Of a stretch of DNA of 62,022 bases, positions 16,900 to 26,563 are shown piece after piece. How positions within the stretch are numbered: the first letter of the stretch is position 1; every line of letters starts with the position of its first letter. The notes beneath the pieces are model-generated. The model worked only from the letters and a program-made list of their open reading frames with translations. It was not told where the DNA came from and searched no databases. This DNA comes from UMGS1387 sp045539625 (GTDB lineage Bacteria > Bacillota > Clostridia > Oscillospirales > CAG-382). The stretch covers positions 1 to 62,022 of the forward strand of contig JAZQFS010000056.1 of NCBI GenBank assembly GCA_045539625.1, given 5' to 3'. The position numbers and the translations under genes are program-made.

Positions 16900-16932
16900 A
16901 TCAGCGGACATCAGCATCAGCTTTTGCCCGCT
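16900..16932. terminator. Hairpin between convergent xylB and the DHDPS-like gene
   Basis: AGCGG/CCGCT stem enclosing a CATCAG-repeat loop, followed by TTTTATTATATTT on the plus strand. A modest terminator. Confidence 0.5.
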
Positions 16933-16947
16933 TTTATTATATTTAAA

Positions 16948-18009
16948 TCACTTTAACCATTTATCAAGATTTGCCTTAACAAAATCATCGTCATTGAGAT
17001 GAGGATACATTCTGTAAACTCTGTCTATTTCTTCCTTCTGTCCCATTGACATTGTTTCGTCGGGATTCAAGCACCATATACCTTCAAACAGTCCCTGACG
17101 GCGAAGAACCTCATGAAGACCAGCAATACAGCCTTTAAAGTTATTGGCAGTATCAAAGAACGCTGCGTTTGTATCGGTTACCTCATTGGCAAGCTCTAAA
17201 ATTTCATATGAAACTTCTTTCTTTTCAGCCGCTTCTCTCAGCTTATGGAACATCTCAACCGCTTTCTTTGTCCAAACCGACCAGTGACCGAGAAGTCCGC
17301 CCACAAATCTCTTATAATAGGTCTTGCCGTTTTCAGAAAATTTGTAGCCTGTTACAAGGTCAATTACGATATTATCGTCATTACCTGTATAAAGAGCGAT
17401 ATCGTCGCATCTATGTGACATTGCCGCAGCTCTTACCAAATCAAGAGTAGCATATCTGTTAAAGGGTGCACTCTTAATTGCAACCACGTTGTCAATTGCA
17501 CACACTCTTTCCCAGTAGTTATATGTAAAGTACCTGCCGCCTACTGAAGGCTGGAGATAAAATCCGATGACAGGCATAACAGCCGCAACAGCTTTTGTGC
17601 GCTCTACCATATAATCTTCGTCAAAGTCATTAAGTCCGCCGGGGCTGAGAAGTACTGCATCATAGCCGTACTGCTTTGCAAGCTGTGCTTCAGATACTGC
17701 CTGTTCGGTTTTACCGCAAACACCGCAAACCTTGACTACAACCTTATCATTTTCTTTCTCATATTCGTCTATGACATCCGAAACACTTTTTATAACAGTT
17801 TCAAAAAGATTGTACTGAGGAAGTCTTATTTCAAACTGAGTTGTGTGAACGGCAACAGCTATTCCTCCACTTCCTGCGTCAAGATAGTATCTGGTAATGG
17901 CACGCTGGCGTTTTTCGTCAAACCTTCTGTTTTCATCAAGCGCAAGAGGGTTAGCAGGAATTACTGTACCGTTATGAAGTATTTCAAGAGCTTTATCGTG
18001 TCTGTTCAT
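16948..18009 (-). CDS. Dihydrodipicolinate synthase (DapA/NanA) family aldolase
   Basis: A 353-residue TIM barrel of the class I aldolase family that includes DHDPS, N-acetylneuraminate lyase and keto-deoxy sugar acid aldolases. The Schiff-base Lys is in NVVAIKSAPFNRY and the fold-typical GSGGIAVAVHTTQFE and GYDAVLLSPGG segments are present. At 353 residues it is longer than DapA (about 295), and the neighbours are not lysine genes, so a sugar-acid aldolase role is more likely. Its ATG overlaps the upstream epimerase stop codon by one base (TAATG), so the two are translationally coupled. Confidence 0.82.
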   Translation of the reverse strand: MNRHDKALEILHNGTVIPANPLALDENRRFDEKRQRAITRYYLDAGSGGIAVAVHTTQFEIRLPQYNLFETVIKSVSDVIDEYEKENDKVVVKVCGVCGKTEQAVSEAQLAKQYGYDAVLLSPGGLNDFDEDYMVERTKAVAAVMPVIGFYLQPSVGGRYFTYNYWERVCAIDNVVAIKSAPFNRYATLDLVRAAAMSHRCDDIALYTGNDDNIVIDLVTGYKFSENGKTYYKRFVGGLLGHWSVWTKKAVEMFHKLREAAEKKEVSYEILELANEVTDTNAAFFDTANNFKGCIAGLHEVLRRQGLFEGIWCLNPDETMSMGQKEEIDRVYRMYPHLNDDDFVKANLDKWLK

Positions 18010-19025
18010 TAGTAGCTTCCCTTTCTTTCTTCGAAATGTGTAGGCTTATCCAAAGTCTTCCCGCCGTCAAGTATATACTGAGCCTGCCATTTTATAAGAG
18101 TTTCGGCACTTACGGAAGGATAACCGAAGGTTTCCATTGCCTTCATTGCATTGTTAAGGTACGCTGTTGTTCCCTCTTCATTTTCAAAAATCGGCTCTTT
18201 TCCGAATGCTTTACCAAATCTTTTCGCAACAGCCTTGATTGACACCGTTTCGGGACCTGTAACATTCATTTTAACAGCGGGATTTCCTGCGTGAAGAAGT
18301 CCGCGGATTGCAATTTCGTTGGCACTTCCCTGCCATATAAAGTTATAACAAGGCGTTGTGAGAGAAATGGGAGTACCGTCAAGTACCTTTTTTGCAACGT
18401 CAAAGAGAACGCCGTATCTGAAGTCAACCGCAAAATTCAGTCTATAGATAAATACGTTTGTACCGTATGCGGAAGCTGCATATTCAAAAGCTCTCTCACG
18501 TGCAAGACAGCTCATTGCGTATTCACCAACAGGCACAGGTCTGTCTTCCTCGGTACAGCCGCCGCTTGCAAGAGGAACAATGGGATAAACATTGCCTGAG
18601 GAGAACACAACGATATTTGATTTTTTGAACTTATCGGCAACAAAAGCAGGAAGCGACGAGTTCATAGCCCAGGTTAAAGCTTCGCTTCCGTCTGTTCCGA
18701 ATTTTCTGCCTGCCATAAAGATAACGTTTTCCGTTTCTTCAAGTGCCTCAAGGCTCTTTCTGTCAAGCAGGTCGCAACTCACAACCTCAACCCCGTTTTG
18801 CTCAAGAAAGCCTTTTACTTGTGTATCTGTAAAACGTGATACTGCAATAATTCTCTTTTCAATTCCTGCGGCCTTTACTGCATTTTTCGCAAGAACGCAA
18901 AGAGTAGGTCCCATTTTACCGCCTGCACCAAGTACTGTAATATCGCCCTTGATTTTGGCAATATCCTTTATCAAATCGTCAGACGGTGTAGTAAGCAGCT
19001 CGTTCAACTTTTCTTCGTTCCACAT
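18009..19025 (-). CDS. NAD-dependent epimerase/dehydratase family protein
   Basis: A 338-residue short-chain dehydrogenase-like protein with a Rossmann start (ITVLGAGGKMGPTL, a GxGGxxG-type variant), VIFMAGRKFG, FSSGNVYPIVP and a displaced YAMSCLARERAFEY where the catalytic Tyr and Lys would lie; here Tyr is present but Arg replaces the usual Lys (YxxxR). It follows a TetR gene by 10 bases and is coupled to the DHDPS-like aldolase, which suggests a sugar-acid or nucleotide-sugar pathway. The substrate is unknown. Confidence 0.8.
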   Translation of the reverse strand: MWNEEKLNELLTTPSDDLIKDIAKIKGDITVLGAGGKMGPTLCVLAKNAVKAAGIEKRIIAVSRFTDTQVKGFLEQNGVEVVSCDLLDRKSLEALEETENVIFMAGRKFGTDGSEALTWAMNSSLPAFVADKFKKSNIVVFSSGNVYPIVPLASGGCTEEDRPVPVGEYAMSCLARERAFEYAASAYGTNVFIYRLNFAVDFRYGVLFDVAKKVLDGTPISLTTPCYNFIWQGSANEIAIRGLLHAGNPAVKMNVTGPETVSIKAVAKRFGKAFGKEPIFENEEGTTAYLNNAMKAMETFGYPSVSAETLIKWQAQYILDGGKTLDKPTHFEERKGSY

Positions 19026-19035
19026 AATAAACTCC

Positions 19036-19638
19036 TTATTTCAATATAAATTCGGACAGCACGTCAGCAACATGATTGATTCTTTTATCCATTTCTTCCT
19101 CAGATGTAAGGTCTTCACCAAGCATGTGAGACAGCGTATAGACATTTGAAAAAGCCGAGAAACAAAACAGATTACAGGACATTGCGGTCTGTTTAATGTC
19201 GATTTCTTCTTTGACAAAACCGTTTTCTTTTCCTTTTAAAAGCAGTTTTTCTATTCCCTTAAACAGAACTCCATCTGTGCATTCAACGTATTTTGCATAC
19301 TCGAGATTTTCCCACAGCACAAGTCTTACAAAGCTTTTGTTATTTTTTAGAAATTCAAAATACATAACTATTGCTTCTCTTATGACAGACGGCTCTGTAA
19401 ATTCCATCTTTAGAATTTTATCTTCATACTGTGAGAGCCGTGCGTATACTATCTTAAGAACTTCTTTATATAAGCCTTCTTTGCTTGTAAAATGAGCATA
19501 AACCATACGCTTATTGACTCCCGCCAAATCCGCTATATCGTCTACTCTGGCAGCAGCAAGCCCTTTTTCGGAAAACTCGGCTTCCGCTGAGGCAAGAATT
19601 TTTTCTTTGGTAATTCTGGATTTTTCGCTTTGTTGCAT
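19036..19638 (-). CDS. TetR/AcrR family transcriptional regulator
   Basis: A 200-residue regulator with an N-terminal TetR helix-turn-helix (ITKEKILASAEAEFSEKG, VDDIADLAGVNKRMVYAHFTSKEGLYKEV) and a variable alpha-helical ligand domain. It is the first gene of a TetR-epimerase-aldolase operon, so it likely represses its own operon and senses a pathway intermediate. It ends in TAA. Confidence 0.92.
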   Translation of the reverse strand: MQQSEKSRITKEKILASAEAEFSEKGLAAARVDDIADLAGVNKRMVYAHFTSKEGLYKEVLKIVYARLSQYEDKILKMEFTEPSVIREAIVMYFEFLKNNKSFVRLVLWENLEYAKYVECTDGVLFKGIEKLLLKGKENGFVKEEIDIKQTAMSCNLFCFSAFSNVYTLSHMLGEDLTSEEEMDKRINHVADVLSEFILK

Positions 19639-19710
19639 TTAATCTCCTTAATAAGTAACTATTTGGTTATTTTTATTATAAAGCATATTTTTCTGTTTGT
19701 CAAGCGTTTT

Positions 19711-20448
19711 TTAAATAAATCTGTATATTTTTGCATATTGCTTGGGAGACACCCCCTCGGAGTTTTTGAAAGCATAAGAAAAATGATACAGGCTGCCAAA
19801 GCCGCACTTTTCTGCCACCTGTTCAACGGTAAAGCAATTTTTCTTAAGCAGCTTTTTGGCTTCGTCAATTCTGACTCTCATCAAATATTTATGAGGTGAT
19901 ACACCCATAATTTTCATGAAAGTCTTTCTGAAATATACAGCACTGATATTGGACATTTTTGCAAGCATCTCAACATTGATGGACGAATCACTGTAATTCT
20001 TACTGATATAGTCAATGGGCTCTTTAATAAGTGCGCTTTTTGCCGATGAATTTTCAGCATCGTCAAGGTATTTTAAAAGTACATACAGCATTGACAGCTT
20101 ATCATATTCATTATCCGCATTTTCGATATCAAGAAACAGCTTCTGAACATGCTCGGGATTGGGAACATCCTGAAGCTTAAAGTCCTTCAAATCCATTTCT
20201 CCCATAAAATTTATAAGTCCCACAATACCGGGCTTATGTGTTACAAGCTCGTATGACAGTCCCATGGGAATATAGATAACCTTTCCTTCTTTCAGCTTAT
20301 AACGTCCGCTTTCACCGTGAAAAACATTTTCGGTATCCATAAATGGAATACAAATTGCGTGACAATACCTATTATCCATTTTAAAGTAATTTCCCAATTC
20401 ATTGGGTACACTTCTTACATCGAGGTGAGTAGCATATATATTCTTCAT
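19711..20448 (-). CDS. AraC-family transcriptional regulator
   Basis: A 245-residue regulator: N-terminal cupin-like sensor (HAICIPFMDTENVFH, GKVIYIPMGLSYEL) and C-terminal AraC DNA-binding domain (SINVEMLAKMSNISAVYFRKTF, FTVEQVAEKCGFGSLYHFSYAFK, GVSPKQYAK). The ATG at 20448 has GGAGG at the right distance, so the extension to 20478 is rejected. It is divergent from the secreted protein at 20579 and is a candidate regulator of it. The intact SPKQYAK end contrasts with the TAG-interrupted end of the AraC gene at 13175. Confidence 0.9.
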   Translation of the reverse strand: MKNIYATHLDVRSVPNELGNYFKMDNRYCHAICIPFMDTENVFHGESGRYKLKEGKVIYIPMGLSYELVTHKPGIVGLINFMGEMDLKDFKLQDVPNPEHVQKLFLDIENADNEYDKLSMLYVLLKYLDDAENSSAKSALIKEPIDYISKNYSDSSINVEMLAKMSNISAVYFRKTFMKIMGVSPHKYLMRVRIDEAKKLLKKNCFTVEQVAEKCGFGSLYHFSYAFKNSEGVSPKQYAKIYRFI

Positions 20449-20578
20449 ATAAACTCCTCCGAAACAAAATAGTATCATTTTTCTTAAATATTATATCTAT
20501 TGATGTATTTTAATTCAATATTATTTGTGTTAATATTTATTTACAGTATAAAATATAAAAGTATAGGAGAGGTTATTT

Positions 20579-22879
20579 ATGAAATTTTTTACTTCAATCG
20601 TTTTAATTTTAACTCTTTTGTGCTCAATTTCAGTTTTCGCTGCACCCATACAAACAAATGTAGCGGAAAGTACAAACGAGCTAACTGTTGATTTTGCCGA
20701 AGCCGTGCTTTCTGCCGAGCTGACAGAGGAAGCCGAAGGTTCACTTCTTACAGGTACCGAGATTTACGGTGGCGAATTCAATTCAGCGGGTGATGAACCA
20801 AAATGGAACAACTCAAACAATACCGACCAGCTGTTTATGAAAACCAGCAAAACCGAAGACGTTTATGTCGGCTATAAACTTTCGTCACCCAAAGTGATCA
20901 CAAAAGCTGTCATTTATCCTGATGTAAGAACCAGTAATGATCAGATTGCAGCCGCTTACAATAGAATTGTCGGAGCGACAATAGAAGCCTCAACAGACAA
21001 TGTTAATTGGGAAATCTTAGCTACAGTAACATCAGAAGCAAAGGCAATAATCGATCAAAAACAAGGGCTTCCTTTAACATTTAATATCGCAGGAAACACT
21101 CCTATAGTTAAGGAATATTCTTATGTCAGATTTTGCATGAGAAAAGGCGTGGGCGTCGATACATATTTCAGCTTCTCAGAAGTATATTTTTACGGCATTG
21201 ACAAGCCCGAAACTAAGCTTGTATCCGACAAGCTCCTTGAAGGAAACAGATTTTTAGGAAACGATAATGAGTTAACAGCAGATTGGACCGACGGAATTTA
21301 TTCAAGCGGTAAAGGCAACGAACGTGTTTTCTTTACCAACAAAGCGAGTACCGAAGCTTATGCAGGCTTTGAATACGGTGCTCACAAAGTTATTCCCACA
21401 AGAGTAGAAATTGTACCTACAAAGGATGCGGCTAACTCATTCCAAAGAATCAAGAATTCAGTAATTCAAGGCAGAACTGCTGACGGCAGCTGGGAAACAA
21501 TCATTACTCCCGACTTCAGCACCTACAAAAGCAAACTCGATGCCGGTGAGCTTATAACAATAAGCTTTGATATAGATACACAGTCAAAGGAATACTCGGC
21601 ATTAAGACTTTACAGAGCATCGGGAAGTGACTTCCTGTCATTTGTTGACCTTGCTTTCTACGGATATATGAGCAGTGATGCCGAAAAGCTTACAGGCTCA
21701 CAGATATTCAGCCACGATGCTACAGGCACTTATTACAAAGGCACAAAACCCACAAATGTATTTGACGGTAATACCGATACCTACCTCATGATATACAATA
21801 CTGTGGCAACAGATGGCTCAAACGACATTTGGGCAGGCTATGATTTCGGCGAAGGAAATGCTGTAGTTCTTACAGACGTAGGTTACTACGGATACAATGG
21901 TGATAATAATACGCCCGAAAGAGTAAAAGGTCAGATTTTCCAGGGATCAAACGATAATGAAAGCTGGACAGATCTTGCAGTTATAAAAACAGGTACAAAA
22001 GGTCAACACGTATATTTTGATATTTTTGACAGCACCCCTTACAGATACGTACGTCTCTATGACGAAAACGGTGCATTTGATAAAACAACATCTTCATCAG
22101 GCTCTTTCTATATGCAGGCTGAGATTGAGTTTTACGGTCACTATGCCGAGAAATACACCGTTACCTTTAAGGGCGGTGAAGGCTCTTCCGAAGAAAACAA
22201 AGTAGTGTTATTTGAGAATTCCACCGTTAATGTTGCTGAACACGATTTTGATGACAACGAAAACTACCTCTTTATCGGCTGGGTTGATGAAAACGGCGAA
22301 ACGGTAGATGGAACAATTACCGTAACCAAGGACATAGAGTTGACAGCTCAGTGGAAATACGTGGGTGTCGCTCCCCTTTCCTTCAATGAAAATTCCATCA
22401 GAGTAAACGATCCTGACGGCATCAGATTTAAATCCGCCGTTGTCAACACCGTAAAAAATGATGAAAAAACAACAGAATACGGCTACATTGTAACTCTTGA
22501 ATCTTTGGTTGGCGACAACGACGTTGTAGAAGACCTTAAGTTCGACAACAACGGCAAAATCAGATATGTATACGGCGTAAGCTACGGCTACGACGACACC
22601 ATTGATAAAGACGTAGACAGAATATACAAATCAGACAGCGACTATACGTACTTTACCGCAGTTATCTACGGTGTTGAGCGGACAAAGGAAGCTTTATCGG
22701 GCAAAATCATTGTAAGACCGTACATAAAGTACAACAATGAGACCATTTACGGCACTCCAATGTCAAGAAGCGTTTTTGAGGTTGCAAAGGTGTTGAAAGA
22801 AACACGCTATGAAAACCTTAAACAAGACGAAAAAGATTACATCGATGAAATATTGACTATTTGCGAAAGCGCATCCTAA
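20579..22879 (+). CDS. Secreted protein with three discoidin-like domains, an InlB-type repeat and a C-terminal shared domain
   Basis: 766 residues: signal peptide 1-20 (hydrophobic core, cut near VFA-AP); three F5/8 type C-like beta-sandwich units (about 60-205, 215-365, 370-525, each ending in a FYG or FYGH segment); an InlB B-repeat-like unit (about 525-595, FIGWVDENGETVDGTI and LTAQW); and a C-terminal 160-residue domain starting NSIRVNDPDGIRFKS. This last domain recurs in the protein at 47998. No catalytic domain or sortase signal is seen, so it is probably a glycan-binding surface protein. GGAGAGG precedes the ATG. It is divergent from an AraC gene. It ends in TAA. Confidence 0.82.
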   Translation: MKFFTSIVLILTLLCSISVFAAPIQTNVAESTNELTVDFAEAVLSAELTEEAEGSLLTGTEIYGGEFNSAGDEPKWNNSNNTDQLFMKTSKTEDVYVGYKLSSPKVITKAVIYPDVRTSNDQIAAAYNRIVGATIEASTDNVNWEILATVTSEAKAIIDQKQGLPLTFNIAGNTPIVKEYSYVRFCMRKGVGVDTYFSFSEVYFYGIDKPETKLVSDKLLEGNRFLGNDNELTADWTDGIYSSGKGNERVFFTNKASTEAYAGFEYGAHKVIPTRVEIVPTKDAANSFQRIKNSVIQGRTADGSWETIITPDFSTYKSKLDAGELITISFDIDTQSKEYSALRLYRASGSDFLSFVDLAFYGYMSSDAEKLTGSQIFSHDATGTYYKGTKPTNVFDGNTDTYLMIYNTVATDGSNDIWAGYDFGEGNAVVLTDVGYYGYNGDNNTPERVKGQIFQGSNDNESWTDLAVIKTGTKGQHVYFDIFDSTPYRYVRLYDENGAFDKTTSSSGSFYMQAEIEFYGHYAEKYTVTFKGGEGSSEENKVVLFENSTVNVAEHDFDDNENYLFIGWVDENGETVDGTITVTKDIELTAQWKYVGVAPLSFNENSIRVNDPDGIRFKSAVVNTVKNDEKTTEYGYIVTLESLVGDNDVVEDLKFDNNGKIRYVYGVSYGYDDTIDKDVDRIYKSDSDYTYFTAVIYGVERTKEALSGKIIVRPYIKYNNETIYGTPMSRSVFEVAKVLKETRYENLKQDEKDYIDEILTICESAS

Positions 22880-22979
22880 GTGTTAGTTTTGCTGATGGAC
22901 ACAAGCACGGTGATTTCTCCTTTTTCTAAATGATTTCTTTTCATGGTTCACCACTTGATTAATTCGGCTTAACTATAAA

Positions 22980-23013
22980 GCTCCGCACTCATTACGAGTG
23001 CGGAGCAATTTTT
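22980..23013 (+). terminator. Strong terminator between the secreted protein gene and nifJ
   Basis: A perfect 11-base stem GCTCCGCACTC/GAGTGCGGAGC with loop ATTAC, followed by AATTTTTTT on the plus strand. It may also stop nifJ transcription, though the minus-strand T-tract is weak. Confidence 0.85.
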
Positions 23014-26000
23014 TTACATATATTCTTCCATTTTCTTGTATTTATTGTATCTTTCAACGGCATCTGCCCTGCTCTGCTCAAAGAGTATTTTGGCATTTTC
23101 GGGGAATGTGCGTTTCAGTGACGCATATCTTACTTCGCCGTCAAAGAATTCCATAAGATCGGTTGCAGGCTCTTTGGAGTCAACAGTCAGATGCTTGCCG
23201 TTTGCATCGGGATTGTATCTGTAAAGAATCCAGTATCCACAGTCTACAGCACGTTTCATTTCCTGCTGAACTTTATCCATACCAAGCTTAATACCGTGAG
23301 AAAGACAAGGAGTATAAGCTATGATAACAGAAGGACCTTTATAATTCTGAGCTTCCTTTATTGCTTTAACAAGCTGATTGTTGTCAGCACCCATTGCAAC
23401 CTGTGCAACATATACATTTCCGTAGGTCATAAGCATTGCACCAAGGTCTTTTTTCTTTGACTTCTTACCCGATGCGCAGAACTGTGCGACAGCACCGAGA
23501 GGAGTAGCCTTTGAGGATTGACCGCCTGTATTTGAGTAAACCTCGGTATCTACAACGAATACATTGATATCCTCGCCGCTTGCGATAACGTGGTCAAGAC
23601 CGCCAAAGCCAATATCGTATGCCCAGCCGTCGCCGCCAAACATCCAGAAGCATTTTTTGGAAAGTCTGTCACTGTCACGGAGAATTGCCTTTACCTCATC
23701 TGTCTGCTTTGCATTGTTAAGTGCTAAAATTAAGTCTTCTGTTGCTTTTTCACTCTCGTCAAGGTAATCAAAACTGTTGAGCCATACATTTGCAATTGCT
23801 TTAAGTGCTTCATCTTCGGTGACTTCAACAAGTTTTTCAACGTTCATCTTTACAAGCTCACGCTGTTTTTTATCGGCAATATACATACCGAGGCTGAATT
23901 CAGCGTTATTTTCAAACAAGGAATTAGACCATGCAGGACCTTTGCCTTTTGAATTCTTTGTATAAGGAATACCCGGCATAGGAGAGCCCCAAGCCTGAGA
24001 ACAGCCTGTTGCGTTTGCCCAATAAACTTTGTCGCCGAAGAGCTGTGTTAAAAGCTTTGCATACGGTGTTTCACCGCAGCCTGCACAAGCAGCGGAAAAT
24101 TCAAGCAACGGTGTTTTGAACTGGCTTCCCTTTACGGTATACTTATCAAAAAGCTCGCCTTTATCCGTGGTTTTAAGTGTATACTCCCAAACTTCATCGT
24201 ATGTAGGAACAGACGCAAAGTGTTCCATGGTAATAGCTTTTTCCTTTGCAAGACAGTTATTGACACAGCTTCCGCAACCTGTACAGTCAGCACCGCTGAT
24301 AGAAAGCGTGTAGTAAAGACCTTTTGCCTGCGAGCCGTTTGCGGCAACATATTTCATTGCAGAAGGTGCATTCTTTACTTCCTCTTCGCTGAGCAGATAC
24401 GGTCTTATAACTGCGTGAGGACAAACAAACGCACACTTATTGCACTGAATACACTTTTCGGGATTCCACACCGGGATATTTTCCGATATTGCACGCTTTT
24501 CAAAAGCAGTAAGTCCAAGCTCTATTCTGCCGTCCTTGTACTTTTCAAATACGGAAACAGGAAGATCGTCGCCCTTCTGGTTATTGATAGGCTCTAAAAT
24601 CTGAGTTACCACCTCAGGCTTTGACATATCTGTTTTTGCAAACATTTCGCTGAGATTTCCCCAGCTTTCGGGAACGTCAATCTTTACAAAAGCAGATGCA
24701 CCTCGAAGGATTGCCTCAACATTCTTATTGACAACATCTTCACCCTTTGCAAAGTATGTTTTCTTGGCTGAGTCAATCATATAGTTCTTTGCTTCTTGGG
24801 CATCAATTACATTTGCAAGAGTAAAGAACGCCGACTGAAGCACCATATTAATTCGCCCGTGAAGTCCTATTTCGTCAGCGATTTTTGCAGCATCAATTAT
24901 ATAGAACTTTGCCTTCTTCTTAGCAAGCTCCTTTTTGAGTGCCACAGGCAAACGTGCATCAAGCTCATCGGGCGTATATGAGCAGTTAAGAAGGAATGTT
25001 CCGCCCTCTTTAAGCTCGGTTACGATGTCATATTTATAAATATAGCTCTGATTGTGACAAGCTATAAAATCTGCATTCTTAACATAGTATGTAGAACGAA
25101 TGGGAGATGAGCTGAAGCGCAGGTGGCTCTTTGTTACGCCAAAGGATTTCTTTGCATCATATTCAAAATAAGCCTGTGCATACTTTTCCGTGTGGTCATT
25201 GATAATCTTAACTGTACTGTGGTTTGCACCAACCGTTCCGTCAGAGCCAAGTCCCCAGAATTTGCAGCTTACGGTATCATCGTTTTCAGCACTTATAATC
25301 TTTGAAGGTGTAAGGCTGAGGTGTGTCACGTCGTCATTAATGCTGACAGTAAAACCGTTAAGAGGCTGACTCTTGTCAAGGTTTTCAAACACGGCAAGTA
25401 AATCGCTTGGTGTTGTATCCTTAGAGGAAAGACCGTAGCGACCGCCGATAACGGTGATATCTTTTCCGAAAAGCACGCTTCTTACATCAGTATAAAGCGG
25501 CTCGCCGACAGCACCCATTTCCTTTGTTCTGTCAAGAACTGCTATTTTCTTAACTGTTTTGGGAAGTGCACCGAGAAAATGCTTTGCAGAAAAAGGTCTG
25601 TAAAGGTGCACCTGAAGAAAGCCTGCCTTACCGCCGTTCTTATTGATATAATCAACAGTTTCCATAACCGTCTCGCTGACAGAGCCCATGGCAACAATTA
25701 CATTTTCAGCATCGGGAGCTCCGTAGTAATTGAAGAGATGATATTCCCTTCCAACAAGAGCCGATATTTGCTTCATATAGTCTTCCACAATATCGGGAAG
25801 CTTATCATAGTCTGTGTTGTTGGCTTCTCTTACCTGGAAGAAAATATCGGGATTCTGAACTGTTGCACGCATATCGGGGTGGTCGGGATTGAGAGCGCTG
25901 CGCTTATAATTATTAAGTGCCTCGTAGTCCACAAGCTTTGCAAGGTCGGAATACTCCATCTGCTCAACCTTATCAATCTGATGGCTTGTTCTGAAGCCGT

Positions 26001-26517
26001 CAAAGAAGTGCATAAAGGGTATTCTCGACTTGATTGCGGAAAGATGTGCAACACCTGCCAAATCCATTATTTCCTGCACTGACGAGGTGCTGAGCATAGC
26101 AAAGCCTGTCTGACGGCAGTTATAAATATCGGAATGGTCGCCGAAAATCGAAAGAGCGTGTGTGCCGACAGTACGTGACGCAACATGAAGCACACCGGGA
26201 AGTCTCTCACCCGAAATTCTGTGAAGCACGGGAATCATAAGCATAAGTCCCTGGCTTGATGTAAAAGAAGCCGACAGTGCACCTGTTTCAAGTGAGCCGT
26301 GTACAGCGGCAATTGCACCTGCTTCAGACTGCATTTCAACAAGCGACACAGTCTGTCCGAATATGTTCTTCTTACCGTTTGCCGACCAGGCGTCTGTCTT
26401 TCCTGCCATGGGTGACGACGGTGTTATTGGGTAAATGGCGGCAATTTCAGTAAAGGCGTATGATATATAAGCCGCCGCTTCATTACCGTCCATTGTTACT
26501 AATTTCTTTTCTGACAT
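23014..26517 (-). CDS. nifJ: Pyruvate:ferredoxin (flavodoxin) oxidoreductase
   Basis: Oxidises pyruvate to acetyl-CoA and CO2, reducing ferredoxin. The 1167-residue single-chain form is complete: N-terminal domain (DGNEAAAYISYAFTEIAAIYPITPSSPM), CoA-binding and gamma regions, a two-cluster ferredoxin domain (CIQCNKCAFVCP and CTGCGSCVNNC), an extra cluster Cys set (AACAGCGETPYAK) and the thiamine diphosphate site (GGDGWAYDIGFGGLDHV, VDTEVYSNTGGQ). The organism is therefore a fermentative anaerobe. If the upstream gene is read through its TAG it ends only 46 bases away with no terminator between, so the two may be cotranscribed. Confidence 0.97.
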   Translation of the reverse strand: MSEKKLVTMDGNEAAAYISYAFTEIAAIYPITPSSPMAGKTDAWSANGKKNIFGQTVSLVEMQSEAGAIAAVHGSLETGALSASFTSSQGLMLMIPVLHRISGERLPGVLHVASRTVGTHALSIFGDHSDIYNCRQTGFAMLSTSSVQEIMDLAGVAHLSAIKSRIPFMHFFDGFRTSHQIDKVEQMEYSDLAKLVDYEALNNYKRSALNPDHPDMRATVQNPDIFFQVREANNTDYDKLPDIVEDYMKQISALVGREYHLFNYYGAPDAENVIVAMGSVSETVMETVDYINKNGGKAGFLQVHLYRPFSAKHFLGALPKTVKKIAVLDRTKEMGAVGEPLYTDVRSVLFGKDITVIGGRYGLSSKDTTPSDLLAVFENLDKSQPLNGFTVSINDDVTHLSLTPSKIISAENDDTVSCKFWGLGSDGTVGANHSTVKIINDHTEKYAQAYFEYDAKKSFGVTKSHLRFSSSPIRSTYYVKNADFIACHNQSYIYKYDIVTELKEGGTFLLNCSYTPDELDARLPVALKKELAKKKAKFYIIDAAKIADEIGLHGRINMVLQSAFFTLANVIDAQEAKNYMIDSAKKTYFAKGEDVVNKNVEAILRGASAFVKIDVPESWGNLSEMFAKTDMSKPEVVTQILEPINNQKGDDLPVSVFEKYKDGRIELGLTAFEKRAISENIPVWNPEKCIQCNKCAFVCPHAVIRPYLLSEEEVKNAPSAMKYVAANGSQAKGLYYTLSISGADCTGCGSCVNNCLAKEKAITMEHFASVPTYDEVWEYTLKTTDKGELFDKYTVKGSQFKTPLLEFSAACAGCGETPYAKLLTQLFGDKVYWANATGCSQAWGSPMPGIPYTKNSKGKGPAWSNSLFENNAEFSLGMYIADKKQRELVKMNVEKLVEVTEDEALKAIANVWLNSFDYLDESEKATEDLILALNNAKQTDEVKAILRDSDRLSKKCFWMFGGDGWAYDIGFGGLDHVIASGEDINVFVVDTEVYSNTGGQSSKATPLGAVAQFCASGKKSKKKDLGAMLMTYGNVYVAQVAMGADNNQLVKAIKEAQNYKGPSVIIAYTPCLSHGIKLGMDKVQQEMKRAVDCGYWILYRYNPDANGKHLTVDSKEPATDLMEFFDGEVRYASLKRTFPENAKILFEQSRADAVERYNKYKKMEEYM

Positions 26518-26563
26518 TTTTACTGTCCTTTCTGCCTGAGTTAATAAAAAATATCTAAACCGC